Below, piece after piece: positions 1 through 8,775 of a DNA stretch of 34,768 nt. Source of the DNA: Bacillota bacterium (GTDB lineage Bacteria > Bacillota > Limnochordia > Darwinibacteriales > DTU012). The translations under genes and the position numbers were made by a program. Numbering within the stretch: position 1 is the stretch's first letter; every line of letters starts with the position of its first letter. Below the pieces are notes generated by a model that did no database searches, was not told where the DNA came from, and saw nothing but the letters and a program-made list of their open reading frames with translations. The stretch spans positions 1 to 34,768 of the forward strand of contig JAAYNP010000067.1 of the NCBI GenBank assembly GCA_012520795.1, written 5' to 3'.

Positions 1-402
1 ATGAGCGTAGCAATACCCTTTCTTTTCATATCTGGAGCAATTACAAAACAAAAAACCGATTTAACTTTGATGCCAGAGTCAGGTTCCTCGATTGGTACAT
101 GCTTCATAAACCTTCGCCAGCTGGCGCACTTCAGACAATCCGCTTTAGTGTTGGCATTGCACCATCCCACGACTCTGTCACCGCTATAAGCAAGGTAGCC
201 TTGAATGTTGTTACCTTTCACGTACCGCAATGCATATGCTCTTCTCTCCTGTGGAGAAGTCCTTGCCTTCAAAATCGTCGTTGCACCAACACACACAGTA
301 GCACTTATGTTCATCAACATTATCATCGTGTGGTGTTGAATCAAAAAAGTGGATGTAGTCTTCTGTAAGCTCAGGTGTCACCTTGCGAATTTTAATATTC
401 AT
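1..402 (-). pseudogene. Frameshifted GNAT acetyltransferase, cut by left edge
   Basis: This is a paralogue of the intact GNAT at 3981-4574. It shares the Cys-rich N-terminal stretch (DEHKCYCVCWC) and, after a frame change, the same acetyl-CoA-binding region (VKSVFCFVIAPDMKRK). The ATG at 402 follows an AGGG-type SD and matches the start chosen for the intact copy. Near 247-252 the sequence is 5 nt shorter than the paralogue, which has GAGAACAGGAGAGCA where this copy has GAGAAGAGCA. The first frame therefore stops at 211 after about 63 residues, and the rest of the protein continues in another frame to the window edge. The acetyl-transfer substrate of this family is unknown. I am confident of the homology and of the frameshift as the sequence is written; a sequencing error is the only simple alternative. 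Confidence 0.8.
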
Positions 403-414
403 GAACATCCCTGC

Positions 415-963
415 CTATCTTTTGTTCCATTCTTTAAATTGGTATTCCAAAACATCCCATCCATATCCGACAATGGTGTGGAAGCGATCGCCTATCTTCA
501 TTTCCTTGGTGCCGACCAGCTTCCCACCTAGACTTTCATAAAACCTGATCGCATTATTGTTTTCTCTCAACACCCAAATGATCATTGATGCGATCCCTGC
601 ATCAAAAAGGTGCCCAACCGCTGCAGACATCAATCTCCGGCCGATTCCCATCCTTTGATAGTGTTCCAGGATATAAATGGCTCCAATTTCTCCTTCAAAT
701 TTGTCAGCACTGTCCCTAGAGCGGCCACCTGCTGCAAATCCCGCAATCTCGTTCCCATCACATGCCACTATGATAAAGTCTTCACTAGTCTGTTTATTGG
801 AATCGATTACCTTCGCCCACATCTGCTCCCGGCTTTCATACGAAAGGCTGTCAAGGTATTCGTTGGAAACCAATCCCCTATAGGTTGACTTCCACGCATC
901 AACATGCACCCGGGCAATGCCTTTTGCATCACCAGCTGTTGCTTTCCGAATCTTTACCTCCAT
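415..963 (-). CDS. GNAT family N-acetyltransferase
   Basis: This is a 182-residue protein with a full single GNAT domain. It begins with the usual beta1 strand (VKIRKATAGDAKGIARVH). The acetyl-CoA pyrophosphate loop is YQRMGIGRRL at about residues 103-112, and the C-terminal NNNAIRFYESLGGKLVG is the family's last helix-strand pair. An AGGAGGG SD sits about 8 nt before ATG. It should transfer acetyl from acetyl-CoA to an amine in the cytoplasm; the substrate cannot be told from sequence. It is closely similar to the GNAT at 17391-17924 (both carry ARVHV, STYRGL or TTYRGL, and GGRSRD), so the two are paralogues about 16 kb apart. It lies just upstream of the frameshifted GNAT at the left edge. 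Confidence 0.9.
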   Translation of the reverse strand: MEVKIRKATAGDAKGIARVHVDAWKSTYRGLVSNEYLDSLSYESREQMWAKVIDSNKQTSEDFIIVACDGNEIAGFAAGGRSRDSADKFEGEIGAIYILEHYQRMGIGRRLMSAAVGHLFDAGIASMIIWVLRENNNAIRFYESLGGKLVGTKEMKIGDRFHTIVGYGWDVLEYQFKEWNKR

Positions 964-1027
964 AAGATCGCCCTCCTGTATACCCAGCGCCCTGATTCTG
1001 ATGCCGCTTTAGCGAAGTATTCTTTGG

Positions 1028-1510
1028 TTATCTATCGACTGACCTCCTCACATGTGGCATCATAAAACCGGTCCGAGATTTATACTTTTCCCATTCACTC
1101 CCAAATTTGGTTGTTAACGCCTTCTCTTCAGATTTTGCCCGATAAATCTCACTGGGGAGAAAGAAAACAAACACCCCAAGCAATCCAAGCCAACTTCTAA
1201 AAGCAATAGTAAGCCCTATTAAAGCAATGGTCATTCCCAAATAAACCGGATGGCGGACAAACCTGTAGGGGCCGCTCGTAATTAATACATCCATTCTCGG
1301 TTCAACTTCTCCATGAAATGCGCCTTCTAGATGCCTCGCAGACCAGACAACAAGGGTCATGCCTGTCAACACGACAGCCAACCCAAGTAATCTGGCAACC
1401 GGTGGGAGTATAGGGATCCTTATGTCCACAAGAAAGCTGATGATCAGAACTCCTATACCTGCCATTACATAAAGTGTTGTTGGTAAGAACTCATTCGTGT
1501 ATCGAGCCAT
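1028..1510 (-). CDS. Isoprenylcysteine carboxyl methyltransferase (ICMT)-family membrane protein
   Basis: This is a 160-residue membrane protein with hydrophobic segments near residues 10-30, 38-56 and 95-120. It carries the signature of the ICMT/phospholipid-methyltransferase family: GPYRFVRHPVYLG at about 80-92, and a later EE-(x)n-FG.EW..Y block (EEKALTTKFGSEWEKY). In this family these residues bind S-adenosylmethionine at the membrane face. Bacterial members have no known prenyl-cysteine substrate, so the reaction is only inferred to be a SAM-dependent methylation of a lipid or small molecule. The ATG at 1510 follows GGGGGG. A short relic resembling its LPPVARLLG segment occurs at 13456-13521. 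Confidence 0.85.
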   Translation of the reverse strand: MARYTNEFLPTTLYVMAGIGVLIISFLVDIRIPILPPVARLLGLAVVLTGMTLVVWSARHLEGAFHGEVEPRMDVLITSGPYRFVRHPVYLGMTIALIGLTIAFRSWLGLLGVFVFFLPSEIYRAKSEEKALTTKFGSEWEKYKSRTGFMMPHVRRSVDR

Positions 1511-1528
1511 CCTTGACCCCCCAAACGT

Positions 1529-2113
1529 TCATGACGTCACAACCCTTGATGTGAACTCCCGTAACATAGGTATCAATTCCTGTTCGAACCACGGATTACG
1601 TTTGAACCAGCCAATATTCCGTGGCGATGGATGAACCAATGGCAAGTACTCCGGTAAGTACTCTCTAAAACTTCTCACAGTTTCCGTCAGAGTTTCCTTA
1701 CGTCTTTCGCCTAAATAATACTTCTGGGCATAACCCCCGACAAAAAGCATTGTTTCAACCTTTGGCATTTCTGCTAATAACCGGGGGTGCCATTTTTCCG
1801 CAAACCCTTTACGAGGGGGATTGTCACCTGATTTACCCTTTCCCGGGTAGTAAAAATCCATTGGTATATGGGCAATGTACTTCGATTCATAGAACTGTTT
1901 ACGGGTTATCCCCAGCCAATCGCGTAAACGGTCCCCACTAGGATCGTTCCAAACTAAGCGTGTTTCTTGTGCTTTGCGTCCAGGTGCCTGCCCAACTACT
2001 ACAATGCGAGCATCTTTAGTTGCTTTAAATAAGGGTGGAATTCCTTGCTCGGTATAGGCTCGATTCATTGGGTCAGCCATGATTTCAGCACGGATCTTTT
2101 CAAATATTGTCAA
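1529..2113 (-). CDS. Uracil-DNA glycosylase family protein
   Basis: This protein of about 194 residues belongs to the uracil-DNA glycosylase superfamily. The N-terminal motif VVVGQAPGRKAQE corresponds to the catalytic/water-activating loop, and the C-terminal HPSPRN is the DNA-intercalation loop motif. Glycosylases of this type remove uracil or deaminated bases, though members close to this one (a QAPG motif, short protein, no visible Fe-S cysteine set) are poorly characterised. I chose TTG at 2113 because AGGGGAG lies 7 nt upstream. The open frame runs on to a TTG at 2173 that overlaps the GrpB stop, so a longer N-terminus is possible. The family is fairly sure; the base specificity is unknown. 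Confidence 0.8.
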   Translation of the reverse strand: MTIFEKIRAEIMADPMNRAYTEQGIPPLFKATKDARIVVVGQAPGRKAQETRLVWNDPSGDRLRDWLGITRKQFYESKYIAHIPMDFYYPGKGKSGDNPPRKGFAEKWHPRLLAEMPKVETMLFVGGYAQKYYLGERRKETLTETVRSFREYLPEYLPLVHPSPRNIGWFKRNPWFEQELIPMLREFTSRVVTS

Positions 2114-2169
2114 ATGGGTCACTCCCCTGCATTGAATTTTCTCAGCAAGCAACGTCTCCTTGACACTGA

Positions 2170-2742
2170 TCAACCCAAGAATCGCTTTGAACCAGCCCAG
2201 CGGTTGGCGGCCTTAATTATCACTGCGATATAATCCTGCTTGCCTTTGTGGTAGCCGGAATAATCATTTTTATATTTCTTTTCCAACCGCATTTTAAGCG
2301 TTTCATACTCAGAAGCAACGGCAGGATGTTCGTTCATGTAGTCACGGAAATTGATATAGTTGTCCCACTGCCGGCTGCCTGCCTTTACAATATGGATATA
2401 ATGAGTCAACAAACGCATATCTTTTTCTTCTGGTATATACTCGCCGCATTGAAATACGGGTTGCCTGTCCTCCTTTCCCTCCCAACCGCGAAAAATGAAC
2501 CCTCCCTTTTCCAAAGCAGGAGTTAGCGCCAATACCTCCTCAAAATTCCGTACCAATACAGCGATATCGATTACTGGTTTGGCTTTGATATGCCGTATCG
2601 CTGTACTGCCTATATGCTGAATGTCTATTGCCGCTGATCCTAAAATGCTCCGCAGCCGTTTGATAGTATTAACTGCGTTTTCTTCCCATTTCGGGTCGTG
2701 ATCCACAATTTCCACCATGCCTGCTTTCAATCCTAGTGTCAT
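2170..2742 (-). CDS. GrpB family protein (UPF0157, nucleotidyltransferase fold)
   Basis: This 190-residue protein matches the GrpB/UPF0157 family. It has VEIVDHDPKW near the start, IQHIGSTAI at about residues 41-49 (the nucleotidyltransferase-like GS motif), and KPVIDIAV, with the paired acidic residues expected of a minimal nucleotidyltransferase. The biological role of the family is not established. ATG 2742 follows GGAGG with 8 nt spacing. The 5' end overlaps the 3' end of the Nudix gene by about 74 nt in another frame, which suggests translational coupling or a recently displaced Nudix stop codon. Confidence 0.85.
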   Translation of the reverse strand: MTLGLKAGMVEIVDHDPKWEENAVNTIKRLRSILGSAAIDIQHIGSTAIRHIKAKPVIDIAVLVRNFEEVLALTPALEKGGFIFRGWEGKEDRQPVFQCGEYIPEEKDMRLLTHYIHIVKAGSRQWDNYINFRDYMNEHPAVASEYETLKMRLEKKYKNDYSGYHKGKQDYIAVIIKAANRWAGSKRFLG

Positions 2743-3211
2743 TTTGCCAGCCTCCGCACTTAAGTAATAGTGCTGTTACCGCCAAGCGAATCATTTCCGC
2801 TTTCTTGATACTGTCTTTGAGGTAATACGGGGCTTTATCACTTGCTAGTATATCGTCGAGTGATAACCAAGAGACTCCTGCGACTTCTTCCTCGCTAAGA
2901 GATACTGGTTCCCCGCTTTTATACCTGCACAGGAAAACAATATCGATAACCTGTTCTCCACTGTTTATGGTGAAAGATTTGCTTTCTACATAGAAAACAT
3001 CATCAAGCACTTCAATCCCGACTTCTTCTTTGATTTCGCGCTTTATTGTCTTTTCCAATATTCCAGGTGTATCACTTTCCACTTCAACCTTTCCGCCCAC
3101 CAATGAAAGTACTCCCGGGGCATGTTCTTCTTTTTCGCTTATCTTTATGATCAGCCATTTATCCGACCTAAAAATTGCAGCTTCAACATTGACAATGAAC
3201 TTATTGTATAT
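2669..3211 (-). CDS. Nudix hydrolase, non-canonical or damaged start
   Basis: A Nudix box is readable: GGKVEVE, then LEKTIKREIKEEVGIE, fitting G-x5-E-x7-REUxEExGU with two extra residues after the first glycine block. Such enzymes hydrolyse nucleoside diphosphate derivatives using Mg2+. The first GTG in frame is at 3103, but that would delete the first beta strands. Reading upstream, the frame encodes plausible Nudix residues (FIVNVEAAIF, KWLIIKISEKEEH, APGVLSLVGGK) back to about 3211 with no ATG, GTG or TTG before 3106, and it closes at a TGA at 3239-3241. A GGAGGTG SD sits 6 nt before an ATA codon at 3211. Either ATA is used or a 1-nt frameshift near 3205 separated a normal start. The C-terminal tail overlaps GrpB. 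Confidence 0.7.
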   Translation of the reverse strand: MYNKFIVNVEAAIFRSDKWLIIKISEKEEHAPGVLSLVGGKVEVESDTPGILEKTIKREIKEEVGIEVLDDVFYVESKSFTINSGEQVIDIVFLCRYKSGEPVSLSEEEVAGVSWLSLDDILASDKAPYYLKDSIKKAEMIRLAVTALLLKCGGWQNDTRIESRHGGNCGSRPEMGRKRS

Positions 3212-3282
3212 TCGGGCACCTCCACCACAGTACTGTTCTCATATGGCTGGGAAAGACATCCCAGTCAGAGTTAACAGGGAAC

Positions 3283-3918
3283 TCACTGTACAAATGAATG
3301 GCTGTAAATATAGAACTCTTCCTGGCTTGATTGGTATTTTTTCTCCCAACGTTCAAAACCCTCATCGAAACGTTCGGCTTCTTTTTCGTCTATCTCAAAT
3401 ACAGAACTTTGATAGTAAATCCATCTCCTTCCATCCAAGGCGCCGGGTTTGAGCTCTTTTACCAGCATTGCTGTGGGATATCGCCCATTCTCAAGGCAGA
3501 CATTGTACTTTTTACAACTCTTAAAACCAAGGCCGACATAGTTACCGGGGTTTCCAAATATTACAACCACATCGTAACCAAGGGCAGCCGCTTTTTCAAA
3601 GGAATACCCGATTAGCTTTTTCCCGTACCCTTTTCGTTGGTATTCCGGCAAAATGCAAACCGGGCCAAAGGTCAGAATCGCTTTTTCCTCGCCGGAATCA
3701 TCAACAAGTTTTGCTTTCGTATACATGATATTGCCGATGATTTGGTCATCAACCTCGATCACAAAATCCAACTCCGGCAGAAAATCTTTGTGGGAACGCA
3801 TGATATGAACCAAGTAGTGTTCATTACACCCCGGAGCGTATATATTCCAAAAAGCTTTTCTTGTGATTTCTTCCACCTTTCGAAAATCCGTTTCTCTTTC
3901 ATTCCTAATCCTAATCAT
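3283..3918 (-). CDS. GNAT family N-acetyltransferase (YhbS-like)
   Basis: This is a 211-residue acetyltransferase. The beta1/alpha1 region reads IRIRNERETDFRKVEEI; beta4 and the acetyl-CoA loop read FGPVCILPEYQRKGYGKKL at about residues 84-102; GNPGNYVGLGFKSC is typical of the YhbS/COG3153 group, in which this segment replaces the usual FYxxxGF. The C-terminal part (DGRRWIYYQSSVFEID) is the extension seen in the same group. The substrate is unknown. ATG 3918 is preceded by a weak AAGGG. It lies between the Nudix gene and the Cys-rich GNAT, and the gap to the latter is about 60 nt. Confidence 0.88.
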   Translation of the reverse strand: MIRIRNERETDFRKVEEITRKAFWNIYAPGCNEHYLVHIMRSHKDFLPELDFVIEVDDQIIGNIMYTKAKLVDDSGEEKAILTFGPVCILPEYQRKGYGKKLIGYSFEKAAALGYDVVVIFGNPGNYVGLGFKSCKKYNVCLENGRYPTAMLVKELKPGALDGRRWIYYQSSVFEIDEKEAERFDEGFERWEKKYQSSQEEFYIYSHSFVQ

Positions 3919-3980
3919 TTGCCCTTACGAGCCTCCCATGCTATCGTATTCCTATTTTCAATTATTGAGCTCCAACATGC

Positions 3981-4574
3981 TCAAAGTCTTAATGGCTTTC
4001 TCATAATCAGCCCGTGTTCCGTCTTAAGGTATACATGGAACCCACATTTTTCGTACATCGCGACATAGCCGCCAAAGTCCGATGACAGATAAGACCCCTC
4101 TTGATAAGGGTATGCTTCCACAAAATCGAAACCTTCCTCCGCCGCATCCTTGCAGACACGGTCCAGGAGAAGCGAAGCTATTCTCTTTCTTTTCATATCC
4201 GGGGCGATAACAAAACAAAACACGGATTTCACCTTGGTGCCGGACTCAGGTTCTTCTACCGGCACATGTTTCATTAATCTTCGCCAACTGATGCATTTCA
4301 AGCAATCTGCTTTAGTGTTGGCGTTGCACCATCCCACGATTCGGCCGCTGCTGTAGGCAAGATAACCTTGGATGATGCCGTTTTTCACATACTGCAAGGC
4401 CAGTGCTCTCCTGTTTTCTCTTGTGGAAAAGTCCTTGCCTTCACTATCATCGCTGCACCAGCAGACACAATAGCACTTGTGCTCATCAACGCCCTTGTCG
4501 TGCGGTGTTGTGTCAAAAAAATGGACATAGTCTTCTGCCAGCTCCGGTGTCAGCCTGTGGATCTCAATGTTCAT
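3981..4574 (-). CDS. GNAT N-acetyltransferase with Cys-rich N-terminus
   Basis: This protein of about 197 residues has the GNAT core in its second half. VKSVFCFVIAPDMKRKRIASLL is beta4 plus the acetyl-CoA loop, and GGYVAMYEKCGFHVY is the closing segment. The N-terminal third has a conserved DEHKCYCVCWC cluster, which may bind metal or be structural. Arg replaces the usual Gly in the loop (KRKR-I instead of the KRKG-I of the left-edge paralogue). ATG 4574 is preferred over the upstream ATG at 4580 because GGCAGGG then has 6 nt spacing, identical in layout to the paralogue at 1-402. The start lies inside the tail of a 38-residue ORF, suggesting coupling. Confidence 0.85.
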   Translation of the reverse strand: MNIEIHRLTPELAEDYVHFFDTTPHDKGVDEHKCYCVCWCSDDSEGKDFSTRENRRALALQYVKNGIIQGYLAYSSGRIVGWCNANTKADCLKCISWRRLMKHVPVEEPESGTKVKSVFCFVIAPDMKRKRIASLLLDRVCKDAAEEGFDFVEAYPYQEGSYLSSDFGGYVAMYEKCGFHVYLKTEHGLIMRKPLRL

Positions 4575-4680
4575 AATCATCCCTGCCTGCTCTTGTAGAG
4601 CCGATTTTGAATAAACCCTTTCCAATTTCGTAATACTCTTCTTTGGTCATCAATTGGATCTCAGCAGATCGTGTTTCCAT
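4564..4680 (-). CDS. Possible 38-residue ORF coupled to GNAT
   Basis: An ATG at 4680 preceded by GGAAGGAG (10 nt spacing) opens a 38-codon frame (beginning METRSAEIQL, ending GRDDYEH). Its stop overlaps the start of the downstream GNAT by 11 nt. I do not recognise a domain. It may be a small translated leader peptide that couples expression to the GNAT, or the remnant of a longer gene, because the same frame stays open upstream into the DUF3795 gene. The evidence is only the SD and the tight overlap. Confidence 0.3.
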   Translation of the reverse strand: METRSAEIQLMTKEEYYEIGKGLFKIGSTRAGRDDYEH

Positions 4681-4706
4681 CGGCTGCAAACTCCTTCCCT
4701 GCAATA

Positions 4707-5066
4707 TCACCGTAGAATTGACATCAAGTAATCCATGGCCTGTTTGTGATGCTCGTAATCTCCCACCCATTTTTTGTACTCATCGCAGGGGAAGCCGCCG
4801 CATTCGCCGCAGTGGTTGAACTGCCGGCCCTCACAGCACTTGAGCAGATGGCAGTCGCTGCACCAGTGGACACCGGTCTTGTTCCAGCAGCCGTTGCAGT
4901 ATGGTGCCTTTTGCATTATCGCTTCCACGCCCTCGTCTTTGCCAATCCATCCCTGCCTTTTGAACCATCTGGCAAGCGATTCTGCCGCTTTCCTGTCAAA
5001 CGCCGCTTTGTAGATGTCGCATTCATTGCAGTCAATGCCGCAGGCGGCAAGTTCCAGCTTCTCCAT
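4707..5066 (-). CDS. DUF3795 domain-containing Cys-rich protein
   Basis: This 119-residue cytoplasmic protein has the DUF3795 arrangement. It begins with AACGIDCNECDIYKAA and has paired cysteines throughout: CNGCW at about 57-61, WCSDCHLLKCC at about 68-78, and HCGECGGFPCDEY at about 85-97. These are likely zinc or Fe-S ligands. The domain is widespread in anaerobes and its function is unknown. ATG 5066 follows AGGAGG with ideal spacing. It is the first gene of the run that continues into the small ORF and the Cys-rich GNAT. Confidence 0.88.
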   Translation of the reverse strand: MEKLELAACGIDCNECDIYKAAFDRKAAESLARWFKRQGWIGKDEGVEAIMQKAPYCNGCWNKTGVHWCSDCHLLKCCEGRQFNHCGECGGFPCDEYKKWVGDYEHHKQAMDYLMSILR

Positions 5067-5094
5067 TGGTTGGTCCTCCTTTCTGTTTCAATCA

Positions 5095-5286
5095 TCAGAG
5101 TTTCCCAATCATGGTTGTATAAAGCTGTTCCATCCTATTGCTTCTATAGAACTCTATCCCCGCAGTATTGTTCACGGAGGTGAACACAGTGCAATCCTTA
5201 ACTCCCATTTCATTGAAGAAATCGATTGCCTCAGCAAGCAGCTTTTCAGCGCCAGTTCTCTCATATGCTCTTGATCTATTCTCTAT
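5095..5286 (-). pseudogene. C-terminal remnant of a GNAT acetyltransferase
   Basis: An open frame without a good start, closed upstream by a stop at 5287-5289, encodes RTGAEKLLAEAIDFF, DCTVFTSVNNTAG and IEFYRSNRM, ending in QLYTTMIGKL. This is the last helix and strand of a GNAT domain (AxxFYxxxGF-like: GIEFYRSNRM). The N-terminal half, including the acetyl-CoA loop, is missing. It sits between the end of trpA and DUF3795, so it is best read as a decayed gene. Confidence 0.6.
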
Positions 5287-5330
5287 CTATACAGCTTTTT
5301 CCTATAATTCCAGCATTTTTAGAGGCTGTT

Positions 5331-6131
5331 TCAACCGCATCCGAGCTCAATGCGGAGTGCTCTAATGAAACTTGAGACTTGTTCCACCACTTCGTCCTTG
5401 GTTGCCGCGTTTTCAATCATCTTCACCAAGACGCTGCCAAGGATCACCCCGTCAACAAGGTGTTTAATTCGGGCCACAGTTTCCACATCGCCGATACCGA
5501 AGCCAAGGGCGATGGGAAGATTGGTCGCAGCCCTGATCTGCCCGATGAAGCTCTCCAGATCCTCCGCAAACTGCTTTCTAACACCGGTAACCCCTTTTGA
5601 AGAGATAGCGTAAACGAACCCCGTCGCCCCCGCAACCACTCTGCTGATCCTTTCTCCTGAAGTTGGCGCGACCAAGGGGATTAGGTCGAGGGGACAGCTT
5701 CTGTCTTCCAGGGTCCTCTGCAGCTCTGTCCTTTCTTCCAGCGGCAGATCCGGAATGATCAGCCCAGTGACCCCCGCAGCCGCGCACCTGGCAATGAAGT
5801 TTTCAATCCCGTACTGATAGACCGGGTTGAAATAAACCAGGAGTGCCCAGGGGGCTTTTATCCTTCCCTGAAGTGACTCAACCAGGTCAAGCACTTTGTG
5901 TATGTTTGTTCCCGCCTCGAGCGCCCGCTGGAAGGCCCGCTGAATCACAATACCATCTGCCAGCGGATCGGAATACGGGACACCCAGCTCAATGATATCC
6001 GCCCCGGCTTGATCCATCGCCAGGACGGCCGCTTCCGTAACCGCAAGATCCGGATCCCCGGCGGTGATGTATGGTATCAGCGCTTTTTTGCCGCTGCTGA
6101 GCAGCGCTTCGAACACCTGATGAATTCTCAC
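5331..6131 (-). CDS. trpA: Tryptophan synthase alpha subunit
   Basis: This 266-residue TIM barrel converts indole-3-glycerol phosphate to indole and glyceraldehyde 3-phosphate and passes indole through the tunnel to TrpB. Both catalytic acids are in their expected contexts: [17 protein letters not shown] (Glu at about 48) and [10 protein letters not shown] with its preceding strand; the phosphate-binding [13 protein letters not shown] is at about 206-218. The length is normal. The start overlaps the trpB stop by 4 nt (ATGA), so the two are translationally coupled. It is the last gene of the trp operon, and I found no strong terminator hairpin directly behind it. Confidence 0.97.
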   Translation of the reverse strand: MRIHQVFEALLSSGKKALIPYITAGDPDLAVTEAAVLAMDQAGADIIELGVPYSDPLADGIVIQRAFQRALEAGTNIHKVLDLVESLQGRIKAPWALLVYFNPVYQYGIENFIARCAAAGVTGLIIPDLPLEERTELQRTLEDRSCPLDLIPLVAPTSGERISRVVAGATGFVYAISSKGVTGVRKQFAEDLESFIGQIRAATNLPIALGFGIGDVETVARIKHLVDGVILGSVLVKMIENAATKDEVVEQVSSFIRALRIELGCG

Positions 6132-7354
6132 TCCAAATCACCCGCTTTCATGTTTTCAGCTTCAGACTGTCCCGGTTTCATTGCCTCCGCAGCCGTGTAC
6201 ACATCCTTGTCTCCGCGGCCAGAGAGATTAACCACGATCAGAGCATCCTTGCTCGTTTTCGGCGCAAGTTTCTGCACATAGGCGATGGCGTGGGCGCTTT
6301 CCAGTGCCGGAATAATCCCCTCTGTCCTGGCGAGAAACTCAAACGCATGCAAGGCCTCGTAATCAGTAACCGCCGCATACTGGGCCCTTCCCGTTTGATA
6401 AAGGTAAGCATGTTCAGGGCCTACTCCCGGGTAATCAAGGCCGGCGGAAATGGAATGCACCGGCAGAATCTGCCCTTCCCCGTTCTGCAGAAGCAAAGTC
6501 ATCATCCCATGAAGCACACCTGGTGAACCTTTGCAGATACTGGCGGCGTGCTTGTCAGTATCCAGGCCCAGCCCGGCGGCTTCCACGCCGCAGAGTTTGA
6601 CTCCCGGTGCATCGATGAACGGGTAGAACAGGCCCATGGCGTTGCTGCCGCCGCCGACACAGGCCACCAGATAATCCGGCAGGCACCCCTCCAAGGCCAT
6701 GATCTGTTCTTTCACTTCATCTCCTATGATCCGCTGGAAGTCCCTGACCATTGAGGGATAGGGATGGGGCCCCACAACAGAACCGATGACATAGAAGGTA
6801 TCATCAACGTTGGCAACCCAGTCCCTGATCGCTTCATTGGTTGCATCTTTCAGCGTCCTGGTGCCGGAATTTACGGGGTTGACCTTTGCCCCCAACAGCT
6901 CCATCCGGAACACATTCAGCTCCTGCCTCTTCACATCTTCGGCACCCATGTAGACCTCACACTTCAGGCTCATCATGGCACAGATAGTTGCAGTTGCCAC
7001 TCCATGCTGCCCGGCACCGGTTTCGGCAATAATCCGCTGTATGCCCATGCGCTTAGCCAGTAAGACTTGCCCGATCACGTTGTTGATCTTGTGGGCACCA
7101 GTATGATTGAGGTCTTCCCGCTTCAAATAGACCCGGCCGCCGCCAAGAGCCTTGGTCAAATTCGCGGCAAAATACAATGGTGTTGGCCTGCCGGAATACT
7201 CCCGCAGGTAGTACTGGTATTCAGCCCAAAACTCCGGGTCCACCAGGCATTTCTTGTATTCGTTCTCCAGATCAATCAAGGCATTCATCAGAGTTTCGGG
7301 GACATACTGCCCGCCAAACATACCGAACCTGCTTTCTCTAACCACAGTACTCAC
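6128..7354 (-). CDS. trpB: Tryptophan synthase beta subunit
   Basis: This 408-residue PLP enzyme condenses indole with serine. The PLP lysine lies in [11 protein letters not shown] (Lys at about 92), the phosphate-binding loop is GGGSNAMG at about 236-243, and the C-terminal LSGRGDKD motif is present. [11 protein letters not shown] around 113-123 identifies it as a TrpB1-type, TrpA-associated subunit rather than TrpB2. It overlaps trpF upstream by about 17 nt and trpA downstream by 4 nt. The C-terminal tail is slightly longer than usual and ends within the trpA start region. Confidence 0.97.
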   Translation of the reverse strand: MSTVVRESRFGMFGGQYVPETLMNALIDLENEYKKCLVDPEFWAEYQYYLREYSGRPTPLYFAANLTKALGGGRVYLKREDLNHTGAHKINNVIGQVLLAKRMGIQRIIAETGAGQHGVATATICAMMSLKCEVYMGAEDVKRQELNVFRMELLGAKVNPVNSGTRTLKDATNEAIRDWVANVDDTFYVIGSVVGPHPYPSMVRDFQRIIGDEVKEQIMALEGCLPDYLVACVGGGSNAMGLFYPFIDAPGVKLCGVEAAGLGLDTDKHAASICKGSPGVLHGMMTLLLQNGEGQILPVHSISAGLDYPGVGPEHAYLYQTGRAQYAAVTDYEALHAFEFLARTEGIIPALESAHAIAYVQKLAPKTSKDALIVVNLSGRGDKDVYTAAEAMKPGQSEAENMKAGDLE

Positions 7355-7988
7355 GTAATCCCCTCACATTCTCAATAAATTGTTTGATCTTCAAGAAGTC
7401 TTTTACTCCACCGGTCTCAACGCCGCTGCTCACATCCACTGCATGAGGCCTTACTATCCCAATTGCCCGGGCCACATTTTCCGGATTCAACCCCCCTGCC
7501 AGAATCAAAGGGTAAGGCACGTTCAATCCCCTGGCAAGGTTCCAGTCAAATGCTTTGCCAGAGCCTCCGCCTGATGAATCAAGCAGCAGCCCGTCTATTC
7601 CCGAAAACAAACCGGCATGCGTCAAGTCATTCCTGTTGTTTACCGACAGTGCTTTCCAGACCGGTTGGGCAAACCCCTGCCAATAACCGTTTGCTTCAGC
7701 GCCGTGAAACTGCAGGATGTCGAGGCTGCATTCCGATGCCGCAGTGCTGACAAACTCACGAGGGGCATCGGCAAAAACACCCACCTTCTTGATCGCCGGG
7801 TTTAAATCTAGGGCCATCTTCTTGGCTTCCTCCAGCCGCACCTTGCGCCTGCTTTCGGCAAAGACAAAGCCGACATAATCCGGAAGAAGTTTATTGACCA
7901 GATCAATATCTTTCTTCCGAGTCAAGCCGCAGATTTTGACCTTAATTTCGAGGGTTGGAAAACCTCGTCCGGCTGTTTTGTTACCCAC
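7338..7988 (-). CDS. trpF: Phosphoribosylanthranilate isomerase
   Basis: This enzyme performs the Amadori rearrangement of phosphoribosylanthranilate to CdRP. The signature KVKICGLTR carries the catalytic Cys. [17 protein letters not shown], the catalytic Asp in [16 protein letters not shown], and [13 protein letters not shown] (phosphate site) are all present. The homologous core begins at KVKICG, but the only usable starts are GTG/TTG codons 14-17 residues upstream, inside the trpC 3' end. I prefer GTG 7988 because AGGGGTGA precedes it; GTG 7997 and TTG 7991 are alternatives. The overlap with trpC suggests coupling. Confidence 0.95.
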   Translation of the reverse strand: MGNKTAGRGFPTLEIKVKICGLTRKKDIDLVNKLLPDYVGFVFAESRRKVRLEEAKKMALDLNPAIKKVGVFADAPREFVSTAASECSLDILQFHGAEANGYWQGFAQPVWKALSVNNRNDLTHAGLFSGIDGLLLDSSGGGSGKAFDWNLARGLNVPYPLILAGGLNPENVARAIGIVRPHAVDVSSGVETGGVKDFLKIKQFIENVRGLREYCG

Positions 7989-8775
7989 CAAGCTCACCCC
8001 TAAGCTCTTTGAGTTTTTCGGAAACCGACGATGCCCGCATCAGGCTTTCACCAATCAGGACTCCGTCCACCCCTGCCTCCTCCAAAAGCAGCATATCTTT
8101 TCTCGCTGTAATCCCGCTTTCGCTCACCACCACTATCTCTTTGGGAATCAAGAGCGCCAGCTCCAGGGTGGTTCGCAAATTCGTTTCAAAAGTATTGAGA
8201 TCCCGGTTGTTAATCCCAATAAAACTTGGCTCCGACTTGATTACCCGTTCCAGTTCCGCTTGGCTGTGAACCTCAACCAGGCACTGAAGCCCAAGCTCTC
8301 CAGCAAGTTCCTGGAAACCGGCCAACTCAGAATCAGTCAGTATTGCAGCAATCAGCAGGATGCAGTCTGCCCCAAGCAGCCTTGATTCGTATATCTGGTA
8401 AGGATCGACGATAAAGTCTTTGCGCAAAACCGGAAGGGAAACGGCAGCTGAAATCTCACTCAAGTATTCATCTTTGCCAAGGAAGTATTTTGGCTCTGTT
8501 AGTACAGAGATGCCTGCTGCATTGTTTGCCTCATACTCTTTGGCGATCGCCAGCGGTTGGAAATCCCGGCGGATTATACCCTTCGATGGCGATGCCTGCT
8601 TGATTTCGGCAATTATACCCAAACCACTGGCCTGCCTGACAGCTTGGATCAAGTCGCGGCAAGCCCCGGGCCTGTGCCCTTGTTCAACAGCCCTAATGAG
8701 CTGCTCGATCGGCTGCGTCTGTTTCAAGGCTGCAACTGCTCTTTTCCTCTCTTGCACAATCTTCTGCAGAATCAT
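7981..8775 (-). CDS. trpC: Indole-3-glycerol phosphate synthase
   Basis: This 264-residue barrel closes the indole ring of CdRP with loss of CO2. Visible family motifs are IIAEIKQASPSKG (catalytic Glu/Lys) near residues 54-66, SVLTEPKYFLG, LRKDFIVDPYQIYE (catalytic Lys) near 116-129, LVEVHSQAELE, IGINNRDLNTF, and VVSESGI near the C-terminus. The length is typical of the monofunctional enzyme. The ATG at 8775 overlaps the trpD TGA by 4 nt, and the 3' end overlaps trpF. Confidence 0.97.
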   Translation of the reverse strand: MILQKIVQERKRAVAALKQTQPIEQLIRAVEQGHRPGACRDLIQAVRQASGLGIIAEIKQASPSKGIIRRDFQPLAIAKEYEANNAAGISVLTEPKYFLGKDEYLSEISAAVSLPVLRKDFIVDPYQIYESRLLGADCILLIAAILTDSELAGFQELAGELGLQCLVEVHSQAELERVIKSEPSFIGINNRDLNTFETNLRTTLELALLIPKEIVVVSESGITARKDMLLLEEAGVDGVLIGESLMRASSVSEKLKELRGELGG

